Assembly: GCA_944389985.1 (NCBI GenBank)
Contig: CALXON010000148.1
Span: 1 to 17,394 of the forward strand
Source of the DNA: an uncultured Spirochaetaceae bacterium
GTDB taxonomy: Bacteria; Spirochaetota; Spirochaetia; Sphaerochaetales; Sphaerochaetaceae
Length of the DNA: 17,394 bases
Direction of reading: 5' to 3'
The position numbers were made by a program, and so were the translations under genes. Within the stretch, counting starts at the first letter, position 1. Each line of letters starts with the position of its first letter. This document shows, piece by piece, positions 1-7,506 of this stretch. The notes beneath the pieces were generated by a model that was not told the DNA's origin, ran no database searches, and saw only the letters and a program-made list of their open reading frames with translations.

Positions 1-353
1 AGGAATATGAGCACGACCGCGAAGATCATCGCATATTCATGACAGAGCTCGGCTCTGAGACTCTCAAGCAGGAACTGCGATATATACTCCCTGTCCATGT
101 CCTTCCGGAGGTTCTTCTTGTCGAAGACCCCTACAGCCGGTATGTATTCCTTCCAGCTCCTTATCCTGAAAAGCTTCTGGTATATCTCACCGTTTCTTTC
201 GATCTTCCTTGTCCTGAAGAACGGATACAGTCTGTAAAGCATGCTGTATGAGAGAAGGTTCACAAGGTATGAGGAGAGTATCTGGGAGAGAACGACCAGA
301 ACAGCTACAGGCCATCCTTTAAGAGGGAAGATGTTGTAGAGAGCGTGCTGCAT
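1..353 (-). CDS. Membrane protein resembling CrtO-type acyltransferases (3' part beyond left edge)
   Basis: 117 codons are open from the ATG at 353-351 to the left edge, with no stop. The ATG shares its A with the TGA of the upstream SPOR gene (TGATG), so translation is probably coupled. Residues about 10-40 form a hydrophobic membrane segment. They are followed by a basic stretch and then a W-K-E-Y-I-P segment (67-72), a G-V-F-D-K-K segment (75-80), and the motif ESLRAELCHEYA near 97-108. A second hydrophobic stretch begins at about 109. This order resembles the family of glycosyl-4,4'-diaponeurosporenoate acyltransferase (CrtO), which has W-K-x-x-x-P and E-T-C-R-A-E-L-x-H-W-like motifs. That family assignment is from memory of motifs. 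Many members occur outside carotenoid producers, so the substrate cannot be inferred. It could simply be an uncharacterised membrane protein. Confidence 0.6.
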   Translation of the reverse strand, partial: MQHALYNIFPLKGWPVAVLVVLSQILSSYLVNLLSYSMLYRLYPFFRTRKIERNGEIYQKLFRIRSWKEYIPAVGVFDKKNLRKDMDREYISQFLLESLRAELCHEYAMIFAVVLIF

Positions 354-952
354 CAGGTGTAGGGATTCGCTTCCATCACAGCCTCAGGATCGCTGAAACC
401 GGAAATCCTTATCAGGTTCTCCACCTCTGCCATGCGGAATGCGACGATGTGCTGGATTGACAGCTCCAGAGCTCCGTCCTTCTCCTCGATATAAGGTTTG
501 AGTCCGTTGTCCTCGAGGCGCCTGTATGCCTCGTATGCCTCTTTACCGCTTTCAAAGGTGCCCAGACGGAATGTGTACCATCCTGTATTGCCGTTATCAT
601 CTCCTATCGTGCCCTCGCTGAGGACTGATACGGAGACATCTGCCTTTCCTTCAGTTCCGATTCCGAGTTCCTCAGATGCCGCCTCGGTTATTGCGATATC
701 GTATCCTTCAGGGAGCTCCGGAAGATTTCCTGTGATCGTTATGACTGTGCTCTTCCCGTTCTCCTCGTTCTTCAGCGCGACCGATGACCCTGTGGGGATT
801 TCATCGGAAAGTCCCTCAAACGCATCCGGCAGGAAGAAAGTGCCTGCATCTGTTGTGAATCCCGGCTCCACCGGCATGTACCAGACGGCCTTTTCCGCAG
901 AGAGCGGCAAAATGGAAACAGACAGTGCCAGAGCAGTCAGGAATCTTCTCAT
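353..952 (-). CDS. Secreted RlpA-like (DPBB) protein with C-terminal SPOR domain
   Basis: 199 residues from the ATG at 952. An in-frame ATG at 991 exists, but the one at 952 gives a clean signal peptide: M-R-R, a hydrophobic core, then L-S-A before E20, so export to the periplasm or envelope is expected. Residues about 38-112 look like a double-psi beta-barrel of the RlpA type: I-P-T-G-S-S-V-A-L-K-N, N-G-K-S-T-V-I-T-I, then A-A-S-E-E-L-G-I and a V-S-V-S-V-L end. Residues about 124-190 look like a SPOR domain (W-Y-T-F-R-L-G-T-F, then a helix and a second half), which in other proteins binds denuded septal peptidoglycan. RlpA is a lytic transglycosylase, but its N-D-R-G-P signature and following I-D-L-S are replaced here by T-G-N-L-P and I-A-I-T, so catalysis is doubtful. 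There is no Shine-Dalgarno; a TATAAT lies seven bases before the ATG. It leads into the membrane-protein gene by a one-base overlap. Confidence 0.7.
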   Translation of the reverse strand: MRRFLTALALSVSILPLSAEKAVWYMPVEPGFTTDAGTFFLPDAFEGLSDEIPTGSSVALKNEENGKSTVITITGNLPELPEGYDIAITEAASEELGIGTEGKADVSVSVLSEGTIGDDNGNTGWYTFRLGTFESGKEAYEAYRRLEDNGLKPYIEEKDGALELSIQHIVAFRMAEVENLIRISGFSDPEAVMEANPYT

Positions 953-959
953 GGCTAAG

Positions 960-965
960 ATTATA
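960..965 (-). promoter_or_regulatory. Candidate -10 box of the SPOR gene, leaderless arrangement
   Basis: A perfect TATAAT on the minus strand, with seven bases (CTTAGCC) between it and the ATG at 952. A start site at the usual distance would fall on the ATG itself. The -35 region 17 bases upstream (TGGATT) matches the consensus at only three of six positions, so the assignment rests mainly on the -10 box. Confidence 0.45.
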
Positions 966-1025
966 TGCATGCTCCATGAAAAAATCCACATTGTGCGGTG
1001 GCTTGTCTCACATAGCCATAACTGA

Positions 1026-1031
1026 GATAAT
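1026..1031 (+). promoter_or_regulatory. Candidate -10 box of lysS, leaderless arrangement
   Basis: GATAAT, seven bases before the ATG at 1039, in the divergent gap 953-1038. The -35 position is poor. An alternative is TTGTCT (994-999) with CATAAC (1016-1021) and a 16-base spacer, giving a leader of about 11 bases. Either way the leader is very short, and there is no Shine-Dalgarno before the ATG. Confidence 0.35.
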
Positions 1032-1038
1032 CCAGACT

Positions 1039-2625
1039 ATGAGCGAAACACAGAATCAGAGCATGCACTGGGCCGACATAATGGCCGAGAAGATAATCCG
1101 CGAGAAAGGTGACAAGGAACTTTACACCTGCGCATCCGGTATCACACCGTCAGGAACCGTACACATAGGCAATTTCAGGGAGATCATAACAGTCGAACTT
1201 GTTGTGAGAGCTCTCAGGGAGCGCGGCAGGAATGTGCGCTTCATATACAGCTGGGATGACTACGATGTCTTCAGGAAGGTTCCCAAGAACATGCCGGAGC
1301 CTGAACTTCTCGAGAAGTACCTCAGAAAGCCGATAACTCTCGTACCTGACACTACAGGAAGGGCTGAGAACTATGCACGCGGCAATGAGGTTGCCGTGGA
1401 GAAGGTCCTTCCCACAGTAGGAGTCTTTCCGGAGTATCTCTATCAGGCGGAGAGATACAGGACAAATGTCTATGCGGAGGAGATCAGGAAGGCTCTCTCG
1501 ATGAGGGATGAGATCAGGAAGATCCTGAACGAGTACAGGACCGAACCGCTTCCGGAGGACTGGTGGCCCGTATCGGTATTCTCATCGTTTACAGACAAGG
1601 ACAACACGAAGGTCATCGGCTGGGACGGTGAGTATGGTCTCACATACCTTGACGAGGAACTTGGCAAGGAAGAGACAATAGACATCAGGACGACACCGAA
1701 CACTAAGCTTCCATGGCGTGTGGACTGGCCGATGCGCTGGGCATACGAAGGTGTTGATTTCGAACCGGGTGGAAAGGATCATCTGACAGAGGGCGGTTCC
1801 TACGATACCGCAAAGAGCGTCGTGAAGCTCTTCGGAGCAGAGGCGCCGGTGACCATGCGCTATGATTTCGTACGCCTCAAAGGCAAGGGCGGAAAGATAT
1901 CCTCCTCAGGCGGAGAGGTCGCGGACCTCTATGATGTTCTCGAGATCTATCCTCCTGAGATCGTACGTTACCTCTTTGTCGGTACAAGACCGTCATCCGA
2001 GTTCGCGATCTCATTCGATCTCGATGTCCTGAAGATCTATGAGGACTATGACAACACGGAGCGCATATACTTCGGCCTTCTTCCTGTGAATGAGAAGAGA
2101 AAGGAGAAGGAGAAGCGGGTGTATGAGCTGTCTCAGGTCGATGACAGGAATATTCCGACGGAACCGGGATACCAGATCCCGTTCCGCCATCTCTGCAACT
2201 ACCTCCAGATCTATTCCGGTGACAAGGAGAAGGTCCTTGAGAGACTTGATGGAATCACGGAAAGCCAGAAGGAGAGGCTTCTCGTCCGCATGGACTGTGC
2301 CTGGGCATGGCTTGAGAAGTATGCTCCGGAGGAGTTCTGCTTCTCACTTCAGGGAGAGGATGATGAGCTGTACAAGGCTGATGAGAAGGAGCTTGCCGCC
2401 ATCCACGACTTTGCAGGCTATGTCGATCTCTATCTGGACAGTCTTTCCGAGAAGGAGTTCTCCGAGTACATCTACAAGGCCGCGAAGGACAACGGTATGG
2501 AGAATGCTGATTTCTTCCGCCTCATATACATGGTTCTCATCGCCAAGGAGAAGGGACCCAAGCTTGCAGGTTTCCTGAAAGCCTGTGGCCGTGACAAGAC
2601 GATGGAGATACTCAGGAGGTACTGA
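1039..2625 (+). CDS. lysS: Lysyl-tRNA synthetase, class I
   Basis: 528 residues from the ATG at 1039; the reading frame stays open upstream to 925, but that part has no family character. A second ATG at 1063 is also possible, because family members often begin close to the H-W-A-D segment (10-13). This is the class I Rossmann-fold LysRS that charges tRNA-Lys. The HIGH-like motif is P-S-G-T-V-H-I-G-N (37-45) and the KMSKS-like motif is G-K-I-S-S-S (285-290). The conserved block around W-R-V-D-W-P-M-R-W-A (226-235) fits this family. Class I LysRS is typical of archaea, spirochaetes and some alphaproteobacteria, and is unrelated in fold to the usual bacterial class II enzyme. The length agrees with the family. 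Its stop lies just upstream of the flavoprotein ATG, and lysS is the first gene of a four-gene plus-strand run. Confidence 0.95.
   Translation: MSETQNQSMHWADIMAEKIIREKGDKELYTCASGITPSGTVHIGNFREIITVELVVRALRERGRNVRFIYSWDDYDVFRKVPKNMPEPELLEKYLRKPITLVPDTTGRAENYARGNEVAVEKVLPTVGVFPEYLYQAERYRTNVYAEEIRKALSMRDEIRKILNEYRTEPLPEDWWPVSVFSSFTDKDNTKVIGWDGEYGLTYLDEELGKEETIDIRTTPNTKLPWRVDWPMRWAYEGVDFEPGGKDHLTEGGSYDTAKSVVKLFGAEAPVTMRYDFVRLKGKGGKISSSGGEVADLYDVLEIYPPEIVRYLFVGTRPSSEFAISFDLDVLKIYEDYDNTERIYFGLLPVNEKRKEKEKRVYELSQVDDRNIPTEPGYQIPFRHLCNYLQIYSGDKEKVLERLDGITESQKERLLVRMDCAWAWLEKYAPEEFCFSLQGEDDELYKADEKELAAIHDFAGYVDLYLDSLSEKEFSEYIYKAAKDNGMENADFFRLIYMVLIAKEKGPKLAGFLKACGRDKTMEILRRY
2614..2620 (+). promoter_or_regulatory. 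Shine-Dalgarno fixing the flavoprotein start
   Basis: AGGAGGT lies six bases before the ATG at 2627, inside the last codons of lysS. It favours that ATG over the in-frame ATG at 2585, which would add 14 residues without family character. Confidence 0.8.
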
Positions 2626-2626
2626 T

Positions 2627-3178
2627 ATGGTATTGCTCATAAACGGCTCTCCGAAAGCTGCAGGCTGTACATTCACGGCTCTTTCGGAGGTTGCGGACAC
2701 GCTGGAGAAGGAAGGCCTGGAGACGAAGATCGTACAGGCCACGATGGATAAGGAGGAGATAGACAGGATCGCGGAGGAAGTTGTCAGCGCGGATGCTCTT
2801 GTCGTCGGTTCTCCTGTCTACTATGCATCAGCCTCCGGTCTTGTCACATACTTTCTCGACGAGCTTTTCAACAGAGTGTCGGGCAAGGTCAGGCTGAAGC
2901 CTGCCGCTGCAGTGGTTTCCTGCAGGAGAGGCGGTGCTTCCGCGACATTCGACCAGCTCAACAAGTACTTCACGATCTCTGAGATGATCGTCGTCTCCTC
3001 GTCATACTGGAATCAGGTGCACGGCAACACACCTGATGAGGTGAGAAAGGATGAGGAGGGCATGCAGACGATGAGGACTCTCGGAAGGAACATGGCATAC
3101 ACCGTGAAAGCCTTCCGCAAGGCCGGACTTCCCCTTCCTGAAACCGAGAAGAAGATCAAGACGAACTTCATCAGATAG
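2627..3178 (+). CDS. NADPH-dependent FMN reductase-like flavoprotein
   Basis: 183 residues with a flavodoxin-like fold. The N-terminus is a beta strand followed by the phosphate-binding loop I-N-G-S-P-K (5-10), as in iron-sulfur-flavoprotein/NADPH-dependent FMN reductases. A second flavin-contact loop is V-V-G-S-P-V-Y-Y (59-66). The R-R-G-G-A-S-A-T-F motif (100-108) and following helix are typical of small oxidoreductases annotated as flavodoxin family protein. No cysteine cluster for an iron-sulfur centre is visible. The role is probably an FMN-binding oxidoreductase in the cytoplasm with unknown electron acceptor. A strong Shine-Dalgarno decides the start. It starts one base after the lysS stop and ends three bases before the ABC exporter ATG, so it is probably co-transcribed with both. 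Position in the operon does not reveal the substrate. Confidence 0.85.
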   Translation: MVLLINGSPKAAGCTFTALSEVADTLEKEGLETKIVQATMDKEEIDRIAEEVVSADALVVGSPVYYASASGLVTYFLDELFNRVSGKVRLKPAAAVVSCRRGGASATFDQLNKYFTISEMIVVSSSYWNQVHGNTPDEVRKDEEGMQTMRTLGRNMAYTVKAFRKAGLPLPETEKKIKTNFIR

Positions 3179-3181
3179 AGT

Positions 3182-4900
3182 ATGCCAAAGATCACCACAT
3201 TCATAAGAGGGTACAGAAAGGAAGCTGTCCTGGCACCGCTTTTCAAGCTGCTTGAGGCGGTGTTCGAGCTTATTGTTCCCGTACTTGTCGCATCACTGAT
3301 CGATGAGGGAATTGCGGCAGGAGACAGGGATCATGTCATCAGAATGATCATTCTGATGGTGGTCTTCGCACTTACAGGACTTCTCTCATCTGTCACAGCC
3401 CAGTATTTCGCGGCCAGAGCTGCGATAGGCTTCACGAAGGGAATGAAGTCATCCCTCTTCGCACATATCTCATCCCTGCCTAAGAAGGACAGGGACAGGA
3501 TCGGGACATCAACCCTCATAACACGGCTCACGAGCGATGCTACAATACTTCAGAACGGAATAAACATGTTTCTCAGGCTCTTCATGCGCTCTCCGTTCAT
3601 CGTGTTCGGTGCTGCCATAATGGCATTCACGGTCGACAGCCGCATCGCCCTGATCTTCGCTGTCGTGATACCGCTTCTCGGACTCTTCGTCTATCTCATA
3701 ATGCGTGTCACAATCCCGATGTACCGCAAGGTGCAGAGCGCTCTGGACAGGATCACCCTCAGAACGAGGGAGAACCTTTCAGGAGTGCGTGTCATCCGTG
3801 CATTCGGCAGGGAAGAGAGGGAGAACGAGCTTTTCCTCTCCGAGCTCATGTCGCTCAACGATCTCCAGATCCGTTCAGGCAAGGTGTCAGCCCTCCTGAA
3901 TCCTGTATCAATGCTCGTCATCAATCTCTCCATCGCTGCGATAGCCGCGTACGGACGTGTCAGATACAATGCATCCCTTGTCGAGGTCGGAGCGATCATC
4001 GCTCTTGTGAACTATATGAGCCAGATCCTTCTTGAGCTCATAAAGCTCGCGAATCTCATCGTTCTCATCGCAAGGGCCATAGCATCGGCAAAGCGAATTG
4101 AGACTGTGTTCCGCCTTGAACCGTCCATTCCCGATGGCAATGAGGAGACTCCTGTTTCCGGCAGCGACGTTGTCTCGTTCTCTTCCGCAAGCCTTGTCTA
4201 CCGTGAGGGAGGAGAGCCTTCTCTGGAGAACATCACATTCACGGTTGGAAAGGGTGAGAAGGTCGGTGTCATCGGAGGAACGGGATCTGGAAAGACATCA
4301 CTTGTCAACCTGATAATGAGAAACTACGCTCCATCATCCGGAACGGTCTCAGTCCTTGGTCATGATGTCCTTGACTGGAAGGTCGGAGCGATGAGGAAGC
4401 ATATAGGACTGGTTCCTCAGAAGGCAGTGCTTTTCAGAGGCACCATACGCGAGAACATGAGGTATGGCAATGAGAACGCTACGGATGATGATATCATAGA
4501 GGCGCTCAGGAAGGCCGAGGCCTATGATTTCGTCAGAGAGAAGGAAGGCTTTCTGGACTATGAGGTGGAGGAGGGCGGAAAGAACTTCTCAGGCGGTCAG
4601 AGACAGAGACTCTCGATAGCCCGTGCTCTTGTCCGTAAGCCCGATCTGATCATCCTCGATGACAGCTCCTCTGCTCTGGACTATGCGACGGAGGCGAGAC
4701 TGAGAAAGAACATCGCGGCAATGGAAGGTGTCTCCATAATCTCCATCTCACAGCGCACAAGCTCGATGATGACGATGGACAAGGTCATTGTCATGGATGG
4801 AGGACGCATCTCAGACACAGGTACGCATGAGGAGCTTCTCAGGAGCTCTGCGATCTACAGGGAGATATACAGATCACAGTACGGGGAGGAGAGTGTATGA
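3182..4900 (+). CDS. ABC exporter subunit A, degenerate-site half (BmrC/TM287-like)
   Basis: 572 residues: a six-helix type IV exporter membrane domain (about 15-305) followed by a nucleotide-binding domain. Walker A is G-G-T-G-S-G-K-T (365-372), the Q-loop is V-P-Q (411-413), the signature is F-S-G-G-Q (469-473) and Walker B is I-I-L-D (490-493). The catalytic Glu after Walker B is Asp494, and the switch His is Gln524 (S-I-S-Q-R). These are the two substitutions expected of the degenerate subunit in heterodimeric exporters such as BmrC/BmrD, LmrC/LmrD and TM287/TM288. It overlaps the partner gene by four bases (ATGA), which supports a co-translated heterodimer. The likely role is drug or lipid export across the inner membrane, with unknown substrate. 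The start has no strong Shine-Dalgarno and sits three bases after the flavoprotein stop, so re-initiation is plausible. Confidence 0.92.
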   Translation: MPKITTFIRGYRKEAVLAPLFKLLEAVFELIVPVLVASLIDEGIAAGDRDHVIRMIILMVVFALTGLLSSVTAQYFAARAAIGFTKGMKSSLFAHISSLPKKDRDRIGTSTLITRLTSDATILQNGINMFLRLFMRSPFIVFGAAIMAFTVDSRIALIFAVVIPLLGLFVYLIMRVTIPMYRKVQSALDRITLRTRENLSGVRVIRAFGREERENELFLSELMSLNDLQIRSGKVSALLNPVSMLVINLSIAAIAAYGRVRYNASLVEVGAIIALVNYMSQILLELIKLANLIVLIARAIASAKRIETVFRLEPSIPDGNEETPVSGSDVVSFSSASLVYREGGEPSLENITFTVGKGEKVGVIGGTGSGKTSLVNLIMRNYAPSSGTVSVLGHDVLDWKVGAMRKHIGLVPQKAVLFRGTIRENMRYGNENATDDDIIEALRKAEAYDFVREKEGFLDYEVEEGGKNFSGGQRQRLSIARALVRKPDLIILDDSSSALDYATEARLRKNIAAMEGVSIISISQRTSSMMTMDKVIVMDGGRISDTGTHEELLRSSAIYREIYRSQYGEESV

Positions 4901-6624
4901 AGACATCGTATTACCTTTCCATCCTGCGAAGGCTCATGAGCTATATCAGGCCATATATGGGTTATCTTGTGCTGTCGGTCATGACGGCCCTCCTTTCAGT
5001 ACTGGCGACACTCTTCTTTCCGCTTCTCACCGGCCGTGCCATAGACTCGATAGCGGCATCAGACGGGGAATCATTCGTCTTCTATCTGATGCTGATGGCA
5101 TCATCAGCAGCCCTTGCCGCGCTGTTCCAGTTCATCATGAACATCTCGAACAACAGGCTGGCATATTCAGTGTCGAGGGATATAAGGAAGGATGCGTTCC
5201 TCTCGATGGAGAAGCTTCCTCTCTCATACATCGACTCCCATCCTCATGGGGATATCGTATCGAGGATGGTGACGGACACCGATCAGGTTTCCGATGGACT
5301 ATTGATGGGCTTCACGCAGCTCTTCACGGGCATCATCACGATCGTCGGAACGCTTTTCTGCATGTTCATGGTCAACTGGCGTGTGGCTCTTGTCGTTCTC
5401 TTCGTGACACCTCTGTCGCTTCTGAGTGCCTCATTCATAGCGAAAAGGACATTCTCACTCTTCTACAAGCAGAGTTCTGCAAGGGGAGAGCAGACTGCGT
5501 TCATCGATGAGATGGTCACCTCGGCAGATGTGGTCTCAGCCTTCGGAATGGAGAATGGGAACCAGAAGCGGTTCGATGAGATAAACGGAAGGTGGGCCTC
5601 CGCGTCCCTCCTTGCCGTATTCTACTCATCCCTGACAAATCCTGTGACGAGGTTCGTCAACAGCGTTGTCTATGCCGGAGTCGCTCTCTCCGGAGCTTTC
5701 TCCTGCTTTGCTGCTCTCATGACGATAGGAGAGCTTTCGAGCATTCTCTCATATGCCTCACAGTACACAAAGCCCTTCAATGAGATCTCAGGAGTGATGA
5801 CTGAGTTCCAGAATGCCATGGCATCTGCCGACAGGATATTCCGCTTTCTTGATGAGAAGAAGGAGTCCGATGATTCTGACAAGAAGGATGTCAGGGACAC
5901 GGAGGGAGCTGTTGATTTCTCATCTGTCTCATTCTCATATGTTCCGGGAACCCCGATCATCCGTGACTTCACTCTCAGGGCTGAGCCCGGCATGAGAATC
6001 GCGATAGTCGGTCCGACAGGATGCGGCAAGACGACATTGATAAATCTCCTGATGAGATTCTATGATCCTGACAGCGGTACGATCTCCGTCGACGGTATCA
6101 ATACTGCTGATATCCAGAGGAAATCCCTGAGAAAGCGCTTCGGAATGGTGCTGCAGGACACATGGCTCATGACCGGAACTGTGCGTGAGAATCTCGCGTT
6201 CGGTTCTGATGTGAGCGATGAGAGGATAAAGGAGACCGCCTCAATCTGTCATATCGACGGATACATCGCATCGCTTCCAGGCGGGTACGATGAGATCATA
6301 AGCGATGAGGGCGGGAATATATCAGCGGGACAGAAGCAGCTCATGTCCATAGCCCGTGTCATGCTCTCCGATCCTGACATGCTCATTCTCGATGAGGCTA
6401 CAAGCAGCATCGATACTAGAACCGAGATGATCATACAGGAAGCCTTTCAGCGCCTGATGAATGGCAGGACATCTTTCATCGTCGCACACAGGCTCTCGAC
6501 GATACAGAGCGCCGATCTCATCATCGTCATGAAGGATGGTGTGATAATAGAGAGCGGAAAGCATCAGGAGCTTCTGGACAGAGGAGGCTTCTACAGCACA
6601 CTCTACAGAAGCCAGTTCAGCTGA
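4897..6624 (+). CDS. ABC exporter subunit B, catalytic half (BmrD/TM288-like)
   Basis: 575 residues with an N-terminal six-helix exporter domain and a C-terminal nucleotide-binding domain. Walker A is G-P-T-G-C-G-K-T (372-379), the Q-loop Gln is 420, Walker B ends in D-E with the catalytic Glu500, and the switch His is 531 (V-A-H-R). The signature is I-S-A-G-Q (475-479) instead of L-S-G-G-Q. In a head-to-tail dimer this altered signature faces the Walker motifs of subunit A, which also lacks the Glu and His. The degenerate composite site is therefore complete, while the other site (Walker A/B from this subunit, F-S-G-G-Q from subunit A) is intact. GGGGAGG precedes the ATG, and the gene overlaps its partner by four bases. 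The stop TGA abuts the Era stop on the other strand (shared palindrome TGATCA). Confidence 0.92.
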   Translation: MKTSYYLSILRRLMSYIRPYMGYLVLSVMTALLSVLATLFFPLLTGRAIDSIAASDGESFVFYLMLMASSAALAALFQFIMNISNNRLAYSVSRDIRKDAFLSMEKLPLSYIDSHPHGDIVSRMVTDTDQVSDGLLMGFTQLFTGIITIVGTLFCMFMVNWRVALVVLFVTPLSLLSASFIAKRTFSLFYKQSSARGEQTAFIDEMVTSADVVSAFGMENGNQKRFDEINGRWASASLLAVFYSSLTNPVTRFVNSVVYAGVALSGAFSCFAALMTIGELSSILSYASQYTKPFNEISGVMTEFQNAMASADRIFRFLDEKKESDDSDKKDVRDTEGAVDFSSVSFSYVPGTPIIRDFTLRAEPGMRIAIVGPTGCGKTTLINLLMRFYDPDSGTISVDGINTADIQRKSLRKRFGMVLQDTWLMTGTVRENLAFGSDVSDERIKETASICHIDGYIASLPGGYDEIISDEGGNISAGQKQLMSIARVMLSDPDMLILDEATSSIDTRTEMIIQEAFQRLMNGRTSFIVAHRLSTIQSADLIIVMKDGVIIESGKHQELLDRGGFYSTLYRSQFS

Positions 6625-7506
6625 TCACCTGAAAAGTCTTCCGAGAACCTTCTCGGAGGACCTCCACTTGGGGTCGGATTTGACTCTCAGATCGAGGGTC
6701 AGCTTCGATCCCGGGAAGATCCTCTTTATCTCCTTGAATGACTCCTTACGGATTCTCTTTATGTTCTCTCCGCCTCTGCCTACGATGATTCCCTTCTGTC
6801 CGTCGCGTTCGGTGTTTATGACAGCCCTGACCCAGACTTCCTGTGTCTCTTCCGAGTACTCCATGTCCTCAATCTCGACATAGATGACATGCGGAAGCTC
6901 ATCTGACAGGGATGATATCGTCTTTTCCCTGATGATCTCGGAAATGCGGAAGCTGAGATCCTGATCGGTATATGTGTTCTCATCGTAGAGAAGCTCTCCC
7001 TCCGGAACTACCTTGAAAAGCTCAATGAGTATCTCATCAACTCCCTCATCCCTGGATGCGGAAGCGAAGAGCACTGGAGATGAGGGGAAGTTCTCCCTGA
7101 GGAAGAATCCTGCGTCCTCCCTGTTGTTCTCCGTGAGTATGTCATTCTTGTTGACGACAGCTACCACAGGCACGCCTGCCTTCTTTATAAGGGAAGCCAC
7201 CGCCTCCTCCTCAGTCCCGGTATGCCTTGTACCGTCCACAAGGTAGAGAATGGCATCAGACTCAGTGAGTGAGGAGAGCGTGACCTCCTGCATCCTCCTG
7301 TTTATCTCCTTGCCGGAAAGATGGTATCCGGGAGTGTCGGTGAATATGAGCTGTCCGCGCTGATCTGTGTAGATTCCCCTTATCTTGTTCCTCGTTGTCT
7401 GCGGGGTTGGGGATGTTATCGAGACCTTCATCCCCGTTATCGTGTTCACAAGCGTTGACTTACCTGCAGATGGTCTGCCTATTACAGATACCGTTCCAGA
7501 TTTCAT
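6625..7506 (-). CDS. era: GTPase Era, 16S rRNA-binding ribosome assembly factor
   Basis: 293 residues, the usual Era length. The G motifs are G-R-P-S-A-G-K-S (10-17, G1), T-T-R after P-Q (37-39, G2), D-T-P-G (57-60, G3), N-K-N-D (119-122, G4) and S-A-S (149-151, G5). The C-terminal KH domain carries the G-R-G-G loop (243-246) in I-V-G-R-G-G-E-N-I-K. Era binds the 3' end of 16S rRNA during 30S maturation and is membrane-associated in some species. It is the second gene of a two-gene minus-strand unit, and its ATG overlaps the HAD stop by four bases (ATGA). The last codons form a long inverted repeat (6636-6661) that may act as a terminator for one or both convergent transcripts. Nothing in the motifs is damaged. 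Confidence 0.96.
   Translation of the reverse strand: MKSGTVSVIGRPSAGKSTLVNTITGMKVSITSPTPQTTRNKIRGIYTDQRGQLIFTDTPGYHLSGKEINRRMQEVTLSSLTESDAILYLVDGTRHTGTEEEAVASLIKKAGVPVVAVVNKNDILTENNREDAGFFLRENFPSSPVLFASASRDEGVDEILIELFKVVPEGELLYDENTYTDQDLSFRISEIIREKTISSLSDELPHVIYVEIEDMEYSEETQEVWVRAVINTERDGQKGIIVGRGGENIKRIRKESFKEIKRIFPGSKLTLDLRVKSDPKWRSSEKVLGRLFR
6636..6661. terminator. Possible bidirectional terminator: 12-bp stem in the era 3' coding end
   Basis: Arms GTCTTCCGAGAA (6636-6647) and TTCTCGGAGGAC (6650-6661) pair over 12 positions with one G-T wobble, around a two-base centre. On the minus strand the stem is followed by CTTTTC, a short U-run. On the plus strand it starts 12 bases after the ABC exporter stop but is not followed by U residues. 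It lies inside codons for the last Era residues, so it may be constrained by protein sequence; there is no non-coding space between the two genes for a separate terminator. Confidence 0.45.

Noticed and set aside
39..251. A 70-codon plus-strand open frame at the left edge
   Set aside because: The opposite strand is open to the edge, coupled to the SPOR gene by TGATG, and has membrane and acyltransferase-like features, so that strand is the coding one.
498..1025. A 175-codon plus-strand open frame opposite the SPOR gene
   Set aside because: It is antisense to a protein with a signal peptide and SPOR domain; the product is Ser/Pro-rich low-complexity sequence.
2344..2742. A 132-codon minus-strand open frame over the lysS/flavoprotein junction
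   Set aside because: It is antisense to two well-supported genes and has no recognisable motif.
4788..5510. A 240-codon plus-strand open frame across the junction of the two ABC exporter genes
   Set aside because: It lies in another frame of two genes with complete ABC motifs, is rich in His, Arg and Ser without domain character, and has no ribosome site. It is a by-product of codon use.
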